DNA of 64,000 nucleotides from positions 14,012,001 to 14,076,000 of the forward strand of contig JBHGNT010000009.1 in assembly GCA_043228905.1 (NCBI GenBank), given 5' to 3'. The stretch is from Azolla caroliniana. Its lineage: Eukaryota > Polypodiophyta. The notes below the pieces were generated by a model. The model saw only the letters and a program-made list of their open reading frames with translations. It searched no databases and was not told the DNA's origin. Shown one piece after another: positions 1-9,958 of the stretch. Each line of letters opens with the position of its first letter. Positions within the stretch are counted from its first letter, which is position 1. The translations under genes and the position numbers were made by a program.

Positions 1-120
1 CACAGAATCTACAAGTCCTCACATATTTCCGCATACATATCGAACAACATATCCAACATGGTAAAGACAAAAATCTTGAACGAGGAGACTAGAATGAAGG
101 ACAAGAGTGTCTTGTCCTAG
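1..120 (+). pseudogene. Copia gag fragment, first half (Copia C)
   Basis: The forward frame is open over this stretch and reads as the end of a Copia gag, with a run like NEETRMKDKSVLS before the break. The frame resumes at 3044 as LESNMAQHPGRGR and leads into the zinc knuckle at about 3150. The two halves are separated by an element at 121..3038 flanked by CCTAG on both sides, so they were once one ORF. One in-frame TAG lies at the break. The window starts inside the gag, so the 5' end is not seen. Confidence 0.6.
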
Positions 121-461
121 TGTTGTCGGGGTGGGGGGAGAAGCCTAGAATGGCTTCACCCCCCTCCCAAGGGGGTTAAGTTAGAGAGAGAGCAGGAGAG
201 AAAGACAAATAGGAAATGACACAAAATGAGAGGGGAAAAAACTATATCCATTACATGCCCCATAAGGGGTTTATATAATACATAATGTAACGGTAAATAA
301 TATGTTCGTTACAAAAAGAGACCGTTACATTCTTGGCACATGCACATAATTGTGCATGTGCTCACACATACTCATCTTCACACATATACATTACACATAC
401 CGAACAACCCCTTTAACGTGTTTTACCCTTATACCGCCCCGTCCAACTCCTACGGGTAACA
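121..461. repeat. left LTR of the 121..3038 element
   Basis: This 341-bp block begins TGTTG and ends TAACA. It contains a TATA-like stretch on either strand near 270 and a hairpin near 340..363 with arms CACATGCACA and TGTGCATGTG. Its last 165 bp or so recur at 2886..3038 with scattered differences. Confidence 0.6.
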
Positions 462-1049
462 CATGGCACACCTGTGGGATAGTGCATCGTACGGTGAGCC
501 CACTCGTCATGGCAACTATTAACGATCGGAACTCCATCGGTCGTCTCAACGGTCGGAAATCCATCGACCAGATCATAGCTCTACGATCGATAACTTCGAT
601 TGGAGCATTGCTTGACTCGAACCTCCTTGTTCAGTTATTATGTCGCTCAATTGGATCACACACCAATTGGCTCCTCCATTGCGGCATGGGCCTTTCATGA
701 TTCTGCTACATTTATGTGTATTTTTCGGTTTCGTCATGTGAATTGAGCTTTGTATTTTGTACACTTGGTCTCTAAAAAATTTACCCTCAAGTTTATTTTT
801 ATTTTTTTTTTCTCAAATTTTATTTTTGGCCCTTGAGTTTTCGAAATTCTGCATTCTGTCCTCCACTTTTTGAAATCTCACATCATGCCCTTGAGCTTTT
901 GAAATTTCATCTTCTCTGCCCTTATGTTTCTAAAATTTTATCTTCATACCCCTCTTCTCTTTCTTCGTTTCCTTCTCTCCTCTTTTCTTCTTTCTTTTCT
1001 TCTTCTGCGTTCTTCTCTTCTTCCGCTTTCTGTTTTCATCTCTGTTTGT
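462..1049. other. interior of the 121..3038 element, no gene seen
   Basis: The sequence just after the left LTR reads CATGGCACACCTGTGGG and could hold a primer-binding site, but I cannot match it to a tRNA. The rest is T-rich with a CT-rich tract near 950..1040. Open frames here are short and lack any family motif. Confidence 0.4.
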
Positions 1050-1470
1050 GTCTTTGTGGCCGTCACTCGGCCCTTCTCTCGGTCACGTGTCTTGGCCGTA
1101 CTATCGAGCGCGCGTCTCAGCCATCCTCTCGGTCGTGCATCTCGGCCGTATTTTCGACCGCACCTCTCAGTCGCGCGTCTCGTCTTGGCCGTACTCTTGG
1201 CCACGGTCCCGACCATACTCTCGATTGCGCGTCTCGGCCGTGCCTCTTGGTCGCACTTCTCTGTCATTGTCGGCCATTGTCTGACCAATCGGCACTACAA
1301 TTCGGTCATTGTTTAGCCACCATTTGACCACTATCTGGCCACCACTTGGCCACTATTGGCTACTGCCCTTCGGCCATCAGCCGCCGCTATTCGGGCTTGT
1401 CCATTCGGGCGCTGTCTGACCACTACTCGGCCATTGTTTGGCCGTTGCTCGAATGGATGTAGCGACTTGA
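1050..1470. repeat. degenerate short tandem repeat around TCGGCCGT / TTGGCCAC
   Basis: Motifs such as CTCGGCCGT, CTTGGCCGT and CTTGGCCAC recur every 10 to 20 bases over 400 bp, giving a locally GC-rich block within AT-rich surroundings. Open frames in several phases (833..1327, 924..1316 and the reverse strand) are a side effect of this composition and resemble no known protein. Confidence 0.55.
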
Positions 1471-1837
1471 ACTCTTGCTTCTCGCCACTGTGCTTCTTGA
1501 CTTCTTTTATGAAAAATCAAACTTCGAAGGTTTGCTAACAAAGCAACCATACTGAGCCTTAATAGTATCTATGCTGATGGAGAGAGTAGTGGCATTGTAC
1601 TCATCAATTTGATGGGATCAGCAGTGAGTATCTCCATAAATGCCTCTTCCTTTCTTTCCCTTTAAATTTGCTTCGTCATCATTGAGAAGGATCATATTCA
1701 CCACAACAAGCAACACAATCATATTCATTAGTACTAGTAATTCCATCTATGCTCTGAGAGAGACATGCTCCCATTTCTACTCCACTTTCGGATGATCAGA
1801 TCAGACTTCTGAGTGAAAGATTAATGTAGGACAAACC

Positions 1838-2092
1838 CCTTACGCAGAAATTGTAACTTATATTCCCGCCATCATACCGATCTGCTACTAGTGATGGCAG
1901 AGCTGTTGGTCCACATACCTCAATCTCCCCTATCCCACCAGAGGAGTTGTTGCTATATGGAGGAGGAGGGTATTTGATGATAGTGATGGTGATTATGGTG
2001 AAAATGATAACGTTGATGAAGAAGCCAAAACTTCCAAATATCCACAGAATTGTTCTCTTTCCTTTGCAGATAGTTGCTTTCTATAGAGAGAG
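1838..2092 (-). pseudogene. exon-like coding fragment with a membrane segment, unidentified
   Basis: On the minus strand a frame opens after CTCTCTCTATAG, which resembles a splice acceptor, and reads KATICKGKRTILWIFGS, then a hydrophobic stretch of about 18 residues (VIIFTIITITII), then KYPPPPYSNNSSGGIGE and about 25 more residues rich in G, C and N. Two possible splice donors follow: GAG|GTATGT near 1919 and TGC|GTAAGG near 1845. The frame has no start codon. It looks like one exon of a small membrane or secreted protein, but I do not recognise the family. It lies inside a retroelement, so capture of a host fragment is possible. Confidence 0.3.
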
Positions 2093-2318
2093 AACAATAT
2101 AGCTACATCTAAGCACAGAAAGATTAGGGTTGCTTTCTTGAAATCAAAGTAAAGGTCAATTTGGAAAAAAGAAGAATGACATATTACAACACACAAAAGA
2201 TAGGGGGGGAAGAGGAAAAAGATAGTCATCTCACTAAATCTCTAGATCCCAATTCCCAACGCACATGAAGAACCTTTAATAAAACGGATCACCATACAGA
2301 GAGTTCATGCACAAAACC

Positions 2319-2775
2319 TATTAGAGATCTAGGTACTAAAGTAAGCTTAAGATAAGGATAAACAAATGATAGATAGAAAGGAGAAAGAGAAAGAAGGATG
2401 CCGATACACCCGACCACCCCCGAGCGAAGGGATCGAGACGGGCTCGAGCCTCGATCGGCGTCCCATACCACCGCCGTGGCGTCGAGTCGTACTTGGTGTT
2501 GGCGCGCTCGTTACAAGAGTTGACCCACCACAAGATCAGAGTCTCGATGTAGTCAAAAAAGATGATCAAATGAGGGTAGCTAGGCCTCTTATTTATAGCG
2601 AGATCCAAGGCCCCCAGGCAAGTTCACACTTGACCTAATGGGTTGTCTCAATCTCGAGGATTAAAAGTAATCCTCCCCTTCTTTACACTCTCGTTTAACC
2701 CTCACACTTATCCACGTGTATAGAATACTACGGTAAATTCTCACCACAGTATATTAAATGGTCATGCCCGTAACA
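2319..2775 (-). mobile_element. solo LTR of the Gypsy B family
   Basis: Read on the minus strand this 457-bp block matches the Gypsy B 5' LTR at 7403..7857 along its whole length, from TGTTACGGGC to CTCTAATA. It is flanked by a perfect 5-bp duplication, AAACC at 2314..2318 and 2776..2780, and has no internal region, so it is a solo LTR left by LTR-LTR recombination. It interrupts the interior of the 121..3038 element and is younger than that insertion. Confidence 0.85.
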
Positions 2776-2885
2776 AAACCACTCTCTCTAACACAGATAG
2801 TAACAACACACAACAAAGGAGAGAGAGAGAGATTAGTGATGGAGAGGAGCGCGAGGGAGGGAGATGTGACTTCTTCTCAAAGGAG

Positions 2886-3038
2886 GGTAAATAATATGTC
2901 CGTTACAAAAAGAGACCGTTACATTCCTGGCACATGCACATAATTGTGCATGTGCTCACACATATACATTACCCATACCGAGCAACCCCTTAACATGTTT
3001 TACCCTTATACCGCCCCGTACAACTCCTACGGGTAACA
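2886..3038. repeat. right LTR remnant of the 121..3038 element
   Basis: This block matches 293..461, including the CACATGCACA hairpin and the terminal TACGGGTAACA. It stops matching the left LTR upstream of GTAAATAATATG, so only about 153 bp of the right LTR is recognisable. Confidence 0.6.
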
Positions 3039-3043
3039 CCTAG

Positions 3044-3566
3044 TTAGAGTCAAATATGGCTCAACATCCCGGGAGAGGAAGGAACATACAAAGAAGTCCA
3101 CAAAGGAGGGACAAATCCCAAACCAGGTCCAAGTCCAAAGGTAAGCTCACATGTTTCTATTGTGGAAATCCTAGACACTTCCCGACAGATTGTCGACACC
3201 TCAAGAAGGACAAAGGTGCCTCAAAGGATGTCGAACCCAGACATATTTCTTAGGAGAAGGGCACATCAGCCATTGCTACAAATGAAGAGGAAATCTTGTT
3301 CATTTGTGAGTAGGCAAGTGAAGAGGGTACCTAGGCAATCGACTCATGTGCATCATTCCATATCACTCCCTCGAGAGAGTGTTTCTAGATTTACATAGCC
3401 GGAGATCATGGCTATTTGAAGATGGGAAATAATAGTGAGTGCAAGATAGTCGACATCAAAAATGTATGTCTCATGACGTCGATTGGTTGTCGGTTGATTC
3501 TGAAGGATGTCCAACATGTGCCTGATATCATGTTGAATCTGATATCAACTGGAAGGATGGACAAAT
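3044..3566 (+). pseudogene. Copia gag zinc knuckle and protease remnant (Copia C)
   Basis: The gag frame continues from position 120 across the insertion. It shows a CCHC knuckle (CFYCGNPRHFPTDC, about 3150..3191), then, with stops and frame changes, a Copia protease region: a degenerate DSGASFH motif (DSCASFHITPSREC), GDHGYLKMGN, and LKDVQHVPDIMLNLIST. The order and spacing are typical of a Copia gag-PR junction. The fragment ends abruptly where a Gypsy sequence takes over near 3570. Confidence 0.75.
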
Positions 3567-3574
3567 AATCTAGT

Positions 3575-4371
3575 GTACACTACATTTGCCAGTAGCCTAG
3601 GCATAATGCTACCTAGTGTCCGCAACGGGACAAAGGAAAGGGACTAGCACTCAACACGATCACTACAGAAATCCAACAAGTAACCACCCATAGCTAAGCG
3701 AAGGCATCCAATTGGGAGGTTGAGGACAAAATCTGCACAACCGCAAAATCATGGGTCGAAAAGGCAAATGAGGCAAACGTCAAATGCATGCAGCACAAAA
3801 GCGCAACCGAAGCGTTGATGTCAACAACGCGATTGCGAAGGAGGACCTGATTTGTCAAGCCCTGGCTGACTATCAAATAACAATGACCATGAATAAGCTC
3901 TTAAACGTAGTCCCCAGATTTCGGCAACCCATGGAAGTGCAAATGCGTAAGGCAGACACCTTAACTGTTCCAGCCAATATTACGAAATCTACAACATGGC
4001 GGACAGTGGTCAATCCCCCCAACCCTACCATTAAAATCATATTACAAGGGGAACAAATCTTGGCATGTGTTATTGATGGTGGCACCAAAGTCAATGTCAT
4101 CAACAAAGCTACCTACAATCGCCTCGGCATCGCAAATTGGGAAGCATGCCCATTCTGACTTCACATGGTGGACACGAGATCTGTCCGACTGTTAGGGTTG
4201 TTGCGAAAACTAGGAATCGTTGCAGGCAGACATACGATCAAAATATCGGCGGTAGTATTGGCTCTTGATGGTCCGAGAGCATACCCTCTACTTTTGGGAG
4301 GACCATGGCTGTACTCGGCGAACATAAAGCAAAATTGGCAATACAACAACATTAGCTTTTACCGAAGCTAA
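3575..4371 (+). pseudogene. Gypsy A gag end and protease (decayed)
   Basis: A degenerate knuckle (ICQ.PRHNAT.CPQRDKGKG) opens the fragment. It is followed by a linker and a retropepsin-like region with VIDGGTKVNVINKATYNRLG (consensus DGGSGVN) and YPLLLGGPWLYSANIKQNW near 4290..4345. Several stops and frame changes break it. The motif order is that of a Ty3/Gypsy element without a chromodomain in the surviving part. The catalytic Asp is kept, but the frame is dead. Confidence 0.75.
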
Positions 4372-4383
4372 GCAAAAATTTAG

Positions 4384-6105
4384 GTGTCGACTCAAGAAAG
4401 TGTGCCAGCAACAAGAGAAATGACCCCACTATGTGCAGAGGAAATCAACATGCTACAGGGATTGGATGACGAGGAATTGGTTAACTATTTGGAAGAAAAC
4501 CCTCGAATTGTCCCCTTATTCGAAATCAACATAATCGAAACAGCTGGCGCATACACCACTCCTACGACAGCCGGTGTAGACGAATGTGAATCGGACACTG
4601 AAGCGCTCATGGAGCTCCGTAGGGCACATGACGTCTTCAAATGAGAGATGGAGATTTCCTGATGAGTCAAACATCAGCATTAGAAGAAATCAATGTCGGA
4701 ACCACCGAAGAACCACAACCACTCTCAATTGCGAAGGATTATCGCCTTCCGAAAAGATGACCATGATCGAACTGTTACGAGAGTACAAAGATGTGCTCAC
4801 ATGGTCACACGAAGATATAAAAAGGCTGGATCTGAAATTTTACTAGCACCATATCAACCTCTTGACAGACACAAAGCCAGTCCAACAACGTCGATATCGA
4901 ATGAACTCGAACTACGCGGTTCACATAAAAGAAGAAATAGACAATCTTTTAAAAATTGGATTCATTCATGTTGTAAAAAAGGAGACCTAGCTGAGTCCAA
5001 TCGTCAAAGTGCTGAAGATAAATAGAAAAATTCACGGATACGTCGACTATAGGAAATTGAATGCGGTTAGAGTAACCGACACATTTCCCTTACCATTCAC
5101 GAATGGGGTGTTGGACGTGGTGGCCAACCACGAAATTACAGTTTTTTAGACGACTTCAATGGCTACAACTAGATTCACATGCACCCGGACGACTAGGAGA
5201 AGAGCATGTTCGTAACAGACTTGGGTGTATTTGTAGCAGTCGTGATGATGTTCGGGCTCCACACCGCGCCGCCAACCTTTCAATGCATCATCACGGAGAT
5301 TTTCGGTGAATACATATCTGCCTTTATGCAGGTCTTTCTCAACGATTTCGCGGTGTATAGTGCATGAAGCGAACATCTTCGGCATTTGCGGTTATGTTTG
5401 GAACCTTATCGATCGGCGAGGCTCAACCTTAATCCGACCAAGTGTGCATTCAGCATCACAAATGCCACACTCCTCGGCCATATAGTAAGTAGTGAGGGCA
5501 TTGCAGTCGATTCGGGGAAAATTAAGGCGATCATTGAAGCACTGGCCCCGAAAAATGCAAAGGCCCTTGGTCGCATCCTTGGATAGATCCAATGGCATAG
5601 TCGGATGTTGTGCTACCTAGCCGATTTCGAGACACATCTACATGCAATAGTGCATCATTCACCATTCCAATGGAAGGGAATAGAGGACAAAGCATACATG
5701 GCTCTGAAGGTTATGCTAACACAAGCACTAGTTGTCCAACTGTCGTACTTGACGCGCCCGTTCCACGTGTGTGTCGACGCGTCGGACATCGCAATCAACA
5801 GTGCTCTCATGCAACTGGCTGAGCCGAACTAGTATTGGTTGTTCTATTATTCGAGCCGAAAACTTTCAACTGCCGAACGGAACTACTCCACTACCGAACA
5901 GGAAGCCCTAGGGATGATCTACAACATAAACAAATTTCGAGACTACCTACTGGGCCCGAAGTTCATGTTTCACATGGATCATGTGGCCCTCATGTACCTT
6001 GTCTCCAAACAGTTGCTCATGGGGAAGCTGGGTAGATGGATGTTGTTACTGATGAGAAATGCGCGAAATATTGCTCGGCCACAACCGAGTAGTAAAACAC
6101 TTCTA
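4384..6105 (+). pseudogene. Gypsy A reverse transcriptase and RNase H (decayed)
   Basis: Spread over all three forward frames are the Gypsy RT blocks: FGLHTAPPTFQCIITEIFGE, the catalytic box as FLNDFAVYS (normally F/YLDDF, so one metal-binding Asp is Asn), LNPTKCAFSITNATLLGHIV, and WKGIEDKAYMALKVMLTQA. RNase H follows with FHVCVDASDIAINSALMQ, SRKLSTAERNYSTTEQEALG and FRDYLLGPKFMFHMDHVAL. There are more than ten stops or frameshifts. The fragment ends where an LTR-like insert begins near 6106. Confidence 0.8.
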
Positions 6106-6560
6106 TAAGAATCAAACACAAAAATGGGAAGTGGAGAGTACACAAGAAAAATGACACAAGATGTTTACGTGGAAAACCCTAATAGGGAAAAACCACGGGA
6201 GCCCATAGACTCCAAACTATCACTATAAAAAGAAGGGGTACAATCAGAGACTCAGAGGCAAACGACCTCGAGCTCTGTTTCTTCGCACAATGGCAGTTAC
6301 AATAGAGTATCGCTTTGTATCTCTCTCTCTCTCCCTCTCTCTCTGTACAACAGTTACAACAATATGACAACAACACAATCACACACATAAAGTGATTGCC
6401 CTAAGTCATATTTATAGTTATATGAACTTAGGGCTATTTACAAATATAGCCTCAATGGGCTTATTCAAGACATATTTACAAATCTGTCTTCTCTTCCGGT
6501 TCTCACCGGGTCCTCTTTATTCATCACTGGATCCCATCTGGAGAGACTGATTTTCCCAAT
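6106..6560 (-). mobile_element. LTR-like insert inside Gypsy A
   Basis: Read on the minus strand this 450-bp stretch looks like an LTR: a TATA-like region, a GA tract, then GGTTTTTCCCTATTAGGG followed by TTTTCCACGTAAACATCTTG, a signature of many plant Copia LTR U5 regions. Gypsy A RNase H stops before it and Gypsy A integrase resumes after it. I could not define exact ends or a clean duplication, and no coding region accompanies it, so it is probably a solo LTR. Confidence 0.5.
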
Positions 6561-6599
6561 AGTTACTACAAGAGTTCGAATCCAAAATTTAGCATCGAC

Positions 6600-7402
6600 C
6601 AGGAACGTAGCACGCTGTAACGGACTACATTAGCCGCAACAGAATATTACGAATTTCAGCGATAGAGGCCAAAGCGAACACGGTGCCGCTAGAAGACAAA
6701 TGGCTCGAAGAGATGAGTCATTTCTTAACCACCGGATTGCCTCCCCAACAGATGAGGACAGAAGAAAAGAAGCATTTGGCCGTTCGTAGCCAAAATTTTG
6801 TCTATTAGAGGGAACGCTCTACCACAAAGGCACTGACGGATTTGGCGTCCATGTGTTTGAAGTGAAGAAAAGGCGACGATATTGTAGGAAGCGCATTGTG
6901 GAATAGCCGGCGAACATTACGCTAGGGAGATGACAACTCAGAAAATCTGTTAGAGTGTCCTCTAGTGGCCAACGACACAGAAGGATGCGGAGAATTATTG
7001 TCGGTAGTGTAATCTCTGCCAGCCAACGGAACGTGCCCGCATGCCGCACCAACCAATGCTGCCCTTGGAACCTTTCAAGAAATGGGGCCTAGATTTCATC
7101 GGCCCTTTCACCACAACGGTGGCACATATAGGGAATCATTACATCTTCGTGACCACAGATTATTGTACAAAATGGGTGGAGGCAAAGGCACTTCGCGACA
7201 ACACAATGGTTTCAACGACGAAATTCTTGTACGAGAACATCTGGTGCCGTTTCGGTTTTCCCATAGAGCTGATTAGCGATCAGGGGGGGCATTTTATCAA
7301 CAAGGTTGTACGCGAATTAATAGAACATTACACAGTCGTACATAAGTAGAGTACCCTCTACTACCCCCAGGGAAATGGACTAGCGGAATTGACGAACAAA
7401 AT
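6600..7402 (+). pseudogene. Gypsy A integrase (decayed, cut by Gypsy B)
   Basis: After the insert the Gypsy frame resumes with a decayed zinc-binding region. At 7041..7349 it gives an integrase core: PLEPFKKWGLDFIGPF (first Asp), YIFVTTDYCTKWVEAKAL, FPIELISDQGGHFINKVV (second Asp) and YYPQGNGLAELTNKI, where the catalytic Glu is present. The core stops at 7402, exactly where the Gypsy B LTR begins. Gypsy B therefore inserted into this integrase, and I cannot find the missing C-terminal part on the far side. Confidence 0.75.
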
Positions 7403-7857
7403 TGTTACGGGCATGACCATATAATATCCCGTGGTGAGAATTTATAGTAGTATTCTATACACGTAGATAAGTGTGAGGGTTAAACGAGAGTGTAAAGAAG
7501 GGGAGGATTACTTTTAATCCTCCGGATTGAGACAACCCATTAGGCTAAGTGTGAACTTGCCTGGGGGCCTTGGGTATCGCTATAAATATGAGGCCGAGCT
7601 ACCCTCATTTCATGATCTTTTGACTACGTCGAGACTCTGACATTGTGGTGGGTCAACTCTTGTAGCGAATGCGCCAGCACCAAGTACGACTCGACGCCAC
7701 GACGGTGGTATGGGACGCTGATCAAGGCTCGAGTCCGTCTTGAGCCCTTCGCTCGGGGGTGGTCGAGTGGATCAACACCCTTCTTTCTCTCTCACCTTTC
7801 TTATTTCTTGTATCTTTTATCCTTATCATATGCTTATGTTAGATCATAACTCTAATA
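7403..7857 (+). repeat. 5' LTR of Gypsy B
   Basis: This 455-bp LTR starts TGTTACGGGC and ends CTCTAATA, followed two bases later by a tRNA-Met primer-binding site. It matches the solo LTR at 2319..2775 in the opposite orientation. A GCTATAAATATGAGG stretch near 7580 is a likely TATA region. The LTR ends TA rather than the usual CA. Confidence 0.85.
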
Positions 7858-7859
7858 GT

Positions 7860-7871
7860 TGGTATCAGAGC
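7860..7871 (+). other. primer-binding site of Gypsy B (initiator tRNA-Met type)
   Basis: TGGTATCAGAGC is complementary to the 3' end of plant initiator tRNA-Met and lies two bases downstream of the 5' LTR, the place expected for minus-strand priming. Confidence 0.9.
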
Positions 7872-7899
7872 TCATGTTTCTAATGTTTCTTTGGTTGGT

Positions 7900-8570
7900 T
7901 TTTGTTTTCTTCTTGATTGATGGTGATTGATTGACGTGCGATCAACCTTGATCCAAATAAACATTCAATGGCTCATAATAACGACCCAATGTCATCCGCT
8001 CAAGCGGAAGGAACTCAAGGAAATCCTCCTAGACCAATCTCCATTGAGTCGTATTTCTTACAAATACAAATTTCCTTAGTTCAACCACTCGTCAGATGTC
8101 CGAACTTCAGCAATCTCAAAGTGCTCTCGAGGCATGTGTCATTAGTTTACAACGTGACACTAATAGATCCGATGAGTGTCAGGGTGAACCATCATCTGTC
8201 ATAAAGCCATTTACGAGAGAAAAACAGGAAAGAACTTTTGTTTTCTTCTTGATTGATGGTGATTGATTGACGTGCGATCAACCTTGATCCAAATAAACAT
8301 TCAATGGCTCATAATAACGACCCGATGTCATTCGCTCAAGCGGAAGGAACTCAAGGAAATCCTCCTAGACCAATCTCCATTGAGTCGTATTTCTTACAAA
8401 TACAAATTTCCTTAGTTCAACCACTCGTCAGATGTCCGAACTTCAGCAATCTCAAAGTGCTCTCGAGGCATGTGTCATTAGTTTACAACGTGACACTAAT
8501 AGATCTGATAGTGTCAGGGTGAACCATCATCTGTCATAAAGCCATTTACGAGAGAAAAATAGGAAAGAAC
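7900..8570 (+). repeat. 336-bp tandem duplication of leader and gag start
   Basis: The block 7900..8235 is repeated directly as 8236..8570 with only a handful of differences (for example CCAATGTCATCC versus CCGATGTCATTC). Each copy carries the last part of the leader and the first 60 to 70 codons of gag (MAHNNDPMS...), with the gag start at 7969 and again at 8304. The duplication is inside the Gypsy B element. Confidence 0.9.
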
Positions 8571-9112
8571 CATAGAAGCAATCTGCATGTGGCTGGGCCG
8601 ATGGGAGTCTCATTTTGAGCTCTATCCCACACTAGATAGTACGAGGATTGCATATGTCTGATGAGAACTAGAGGGTAAGGCTGCTGCCTGGTCGCGTGGG
8701 CTCCGAACTTTGGGGAAATTGCCCAATACCTAGACACATTTTGTCACAGTTTTCAACGACTAATTTTTGCAACCTCCATCTCGAACCGAGGTAGCACAAG
8801 CATTAATGAACCTCTCTAGTCAGAAATTTTCTTCGCTAGAAGACTATGTCCACCATGCTAGAACCCAAATCCAAAAATCGGGTCTATGAGGGGACAATTG
8901 GTTGATAGTTGGTTTTGTCAATGGCCTCCCCAATTCGGATTATCATTGGATAGTGCACAATAAGGATCCGAAATCCTTCGAGGAGGCCGTTGAAATAGTT
9001 CTTCGCTATCAACGCACTTCAAAGAAGGACCATAACAAACCCAACAAAGCGCCCAAGACTAAGCAGTTGCAATTCACTGGGAAACACAAGACACCCAACG
9101 AATTCATGGATT
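7969..9112 (+). pseudogene. Gypsy B gag (decayed)
   Basis: The gag start codon ATG at 7969 follows the primer site by about 100 bp. After the tandem duplication the frame is broken, but a gag core is recognisable at 8902..9112: LIVGFVNGLPNSDYHWIVHN style sequence followed by a basic tail. No zinc knuckle is left. Gag runs directly into the second half of reverse transcriptase at about 9113. Confidence 0.7.
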
Positions 9113-9925
9113 GTGATTGTAAGCAACAACATCCTTTTTGCCTATGCTAAACATGTTCGCTTTGTTTTACAAACTTTGCGTGACAAGCAATTATACGCGA
9201 AGATCTCAAAATGTGAGTTCTTCAAGAAATCAATTACTTATCTCAAACATCTCATAACCAAACAAGGAGTTGAAATTGATCCTTCTCACATCGAGAAAAT
9301 CAAACTTTGGCCCACTCTTTGGAATATTCGAGAAGTTTGATCATTCCTTGGTTTTGTCAGGTTTTTGCAAAAATCCCTTCGTAATTACTCCCAATTGACG
9401 ACGTCGTTTACTGATCTTCTAAAAGGTCAAACGCATAAGTCTACAAAACCTATTGTGTGGAATGCTACACTAGACCTCACCTTTAAGAAACTCAAGGACT
9501 TGGTGTGCAAGGCTCCTTCACTTCTTTTACCTGATCCATCAAAACCTTTTGAAGTTGAAACCAATGCAAGCGATTATGTTATATGTGTTGTCTTATATCA
9601 AGATGGTAAACCAATAGCATTCGAGAGTAAAAAACTTGATTCTGCTCAATGTCGGTATATGGTTCAAGAAAAGGAATTATTTGCAATTATACATGCGCTC
9701 AAAACATGGCGCCATTATCTTTATGGAAATTGTTTTGTGGTAACTACGGACCAAGAGTCCTTGAAATATTTTTGTGACCAACAAGACTTGAAAGGTCATA
9801 AGGCACGATGGGCTGATCTCTTATGGGACTTTGATTTTTCCATACGATATCGTAAAGGTTCCATGAACGCTATCGTTGATGCACTAAGTCGCATCCATGA
9901 AGTTAACATTCTTAGCTTCATTTAA
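9113..9925 (+). pseudogene. Gypsy B reverse transcriptase tail and RNase H
   Basis: The sequence enters reverse transcriptase just past the YLDD box, at a region equal to HVRFVLQTLRDKQLYAKISK, so the protease and most of the RT palm are deleted. RNase H is open at 9365..9925 with FEVETNASDYVICVVLYQDG, SRK-like FESKKLDSAQCRYMVQEKEL and WRHYLYGNCFVVTTDQESL. One Asp of the usual DASD box is Asn. A stop at 9340 separates the two parts. Confidence 0.85.
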
Positions 9926-9958
9926 ATAACATCAGATCTTTATGATCACCTTCGAGGA

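Larger units (their letters stand above)
121..3038. mobile_element. 2.9 kb LTR-flanked non-autonomous element inserted in Copia C
   Basis: The element starts TGTTGTCGGG and ends GGGTAACA, and the 5-bp duplication CCTAG lies at 116..120 and 3039..3043. The last 150 bp or so of each end match each other (about 293..461 and 2886..3038). The outer Copia gag frame continues across it, which independently supports the boundaries. I see no gag or pol inside. Its interior holds a degenerate GC-rich repeat, an exon-like minus-strand stretch and a solo Gypsy LTR that inserted later. The left part of the right-hand LTR does not match the left LTR, so it has been rearranged. Orientation is uncertain. Confidence 0.65.

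Noticed and set aside
2319-7857. Large inverted duplication joining 2319..2775 and 7403..7857
   Set aside because: The match stops at the LTR borders, and AAACC flanks the first copy, so the two are independent insertions of one family.
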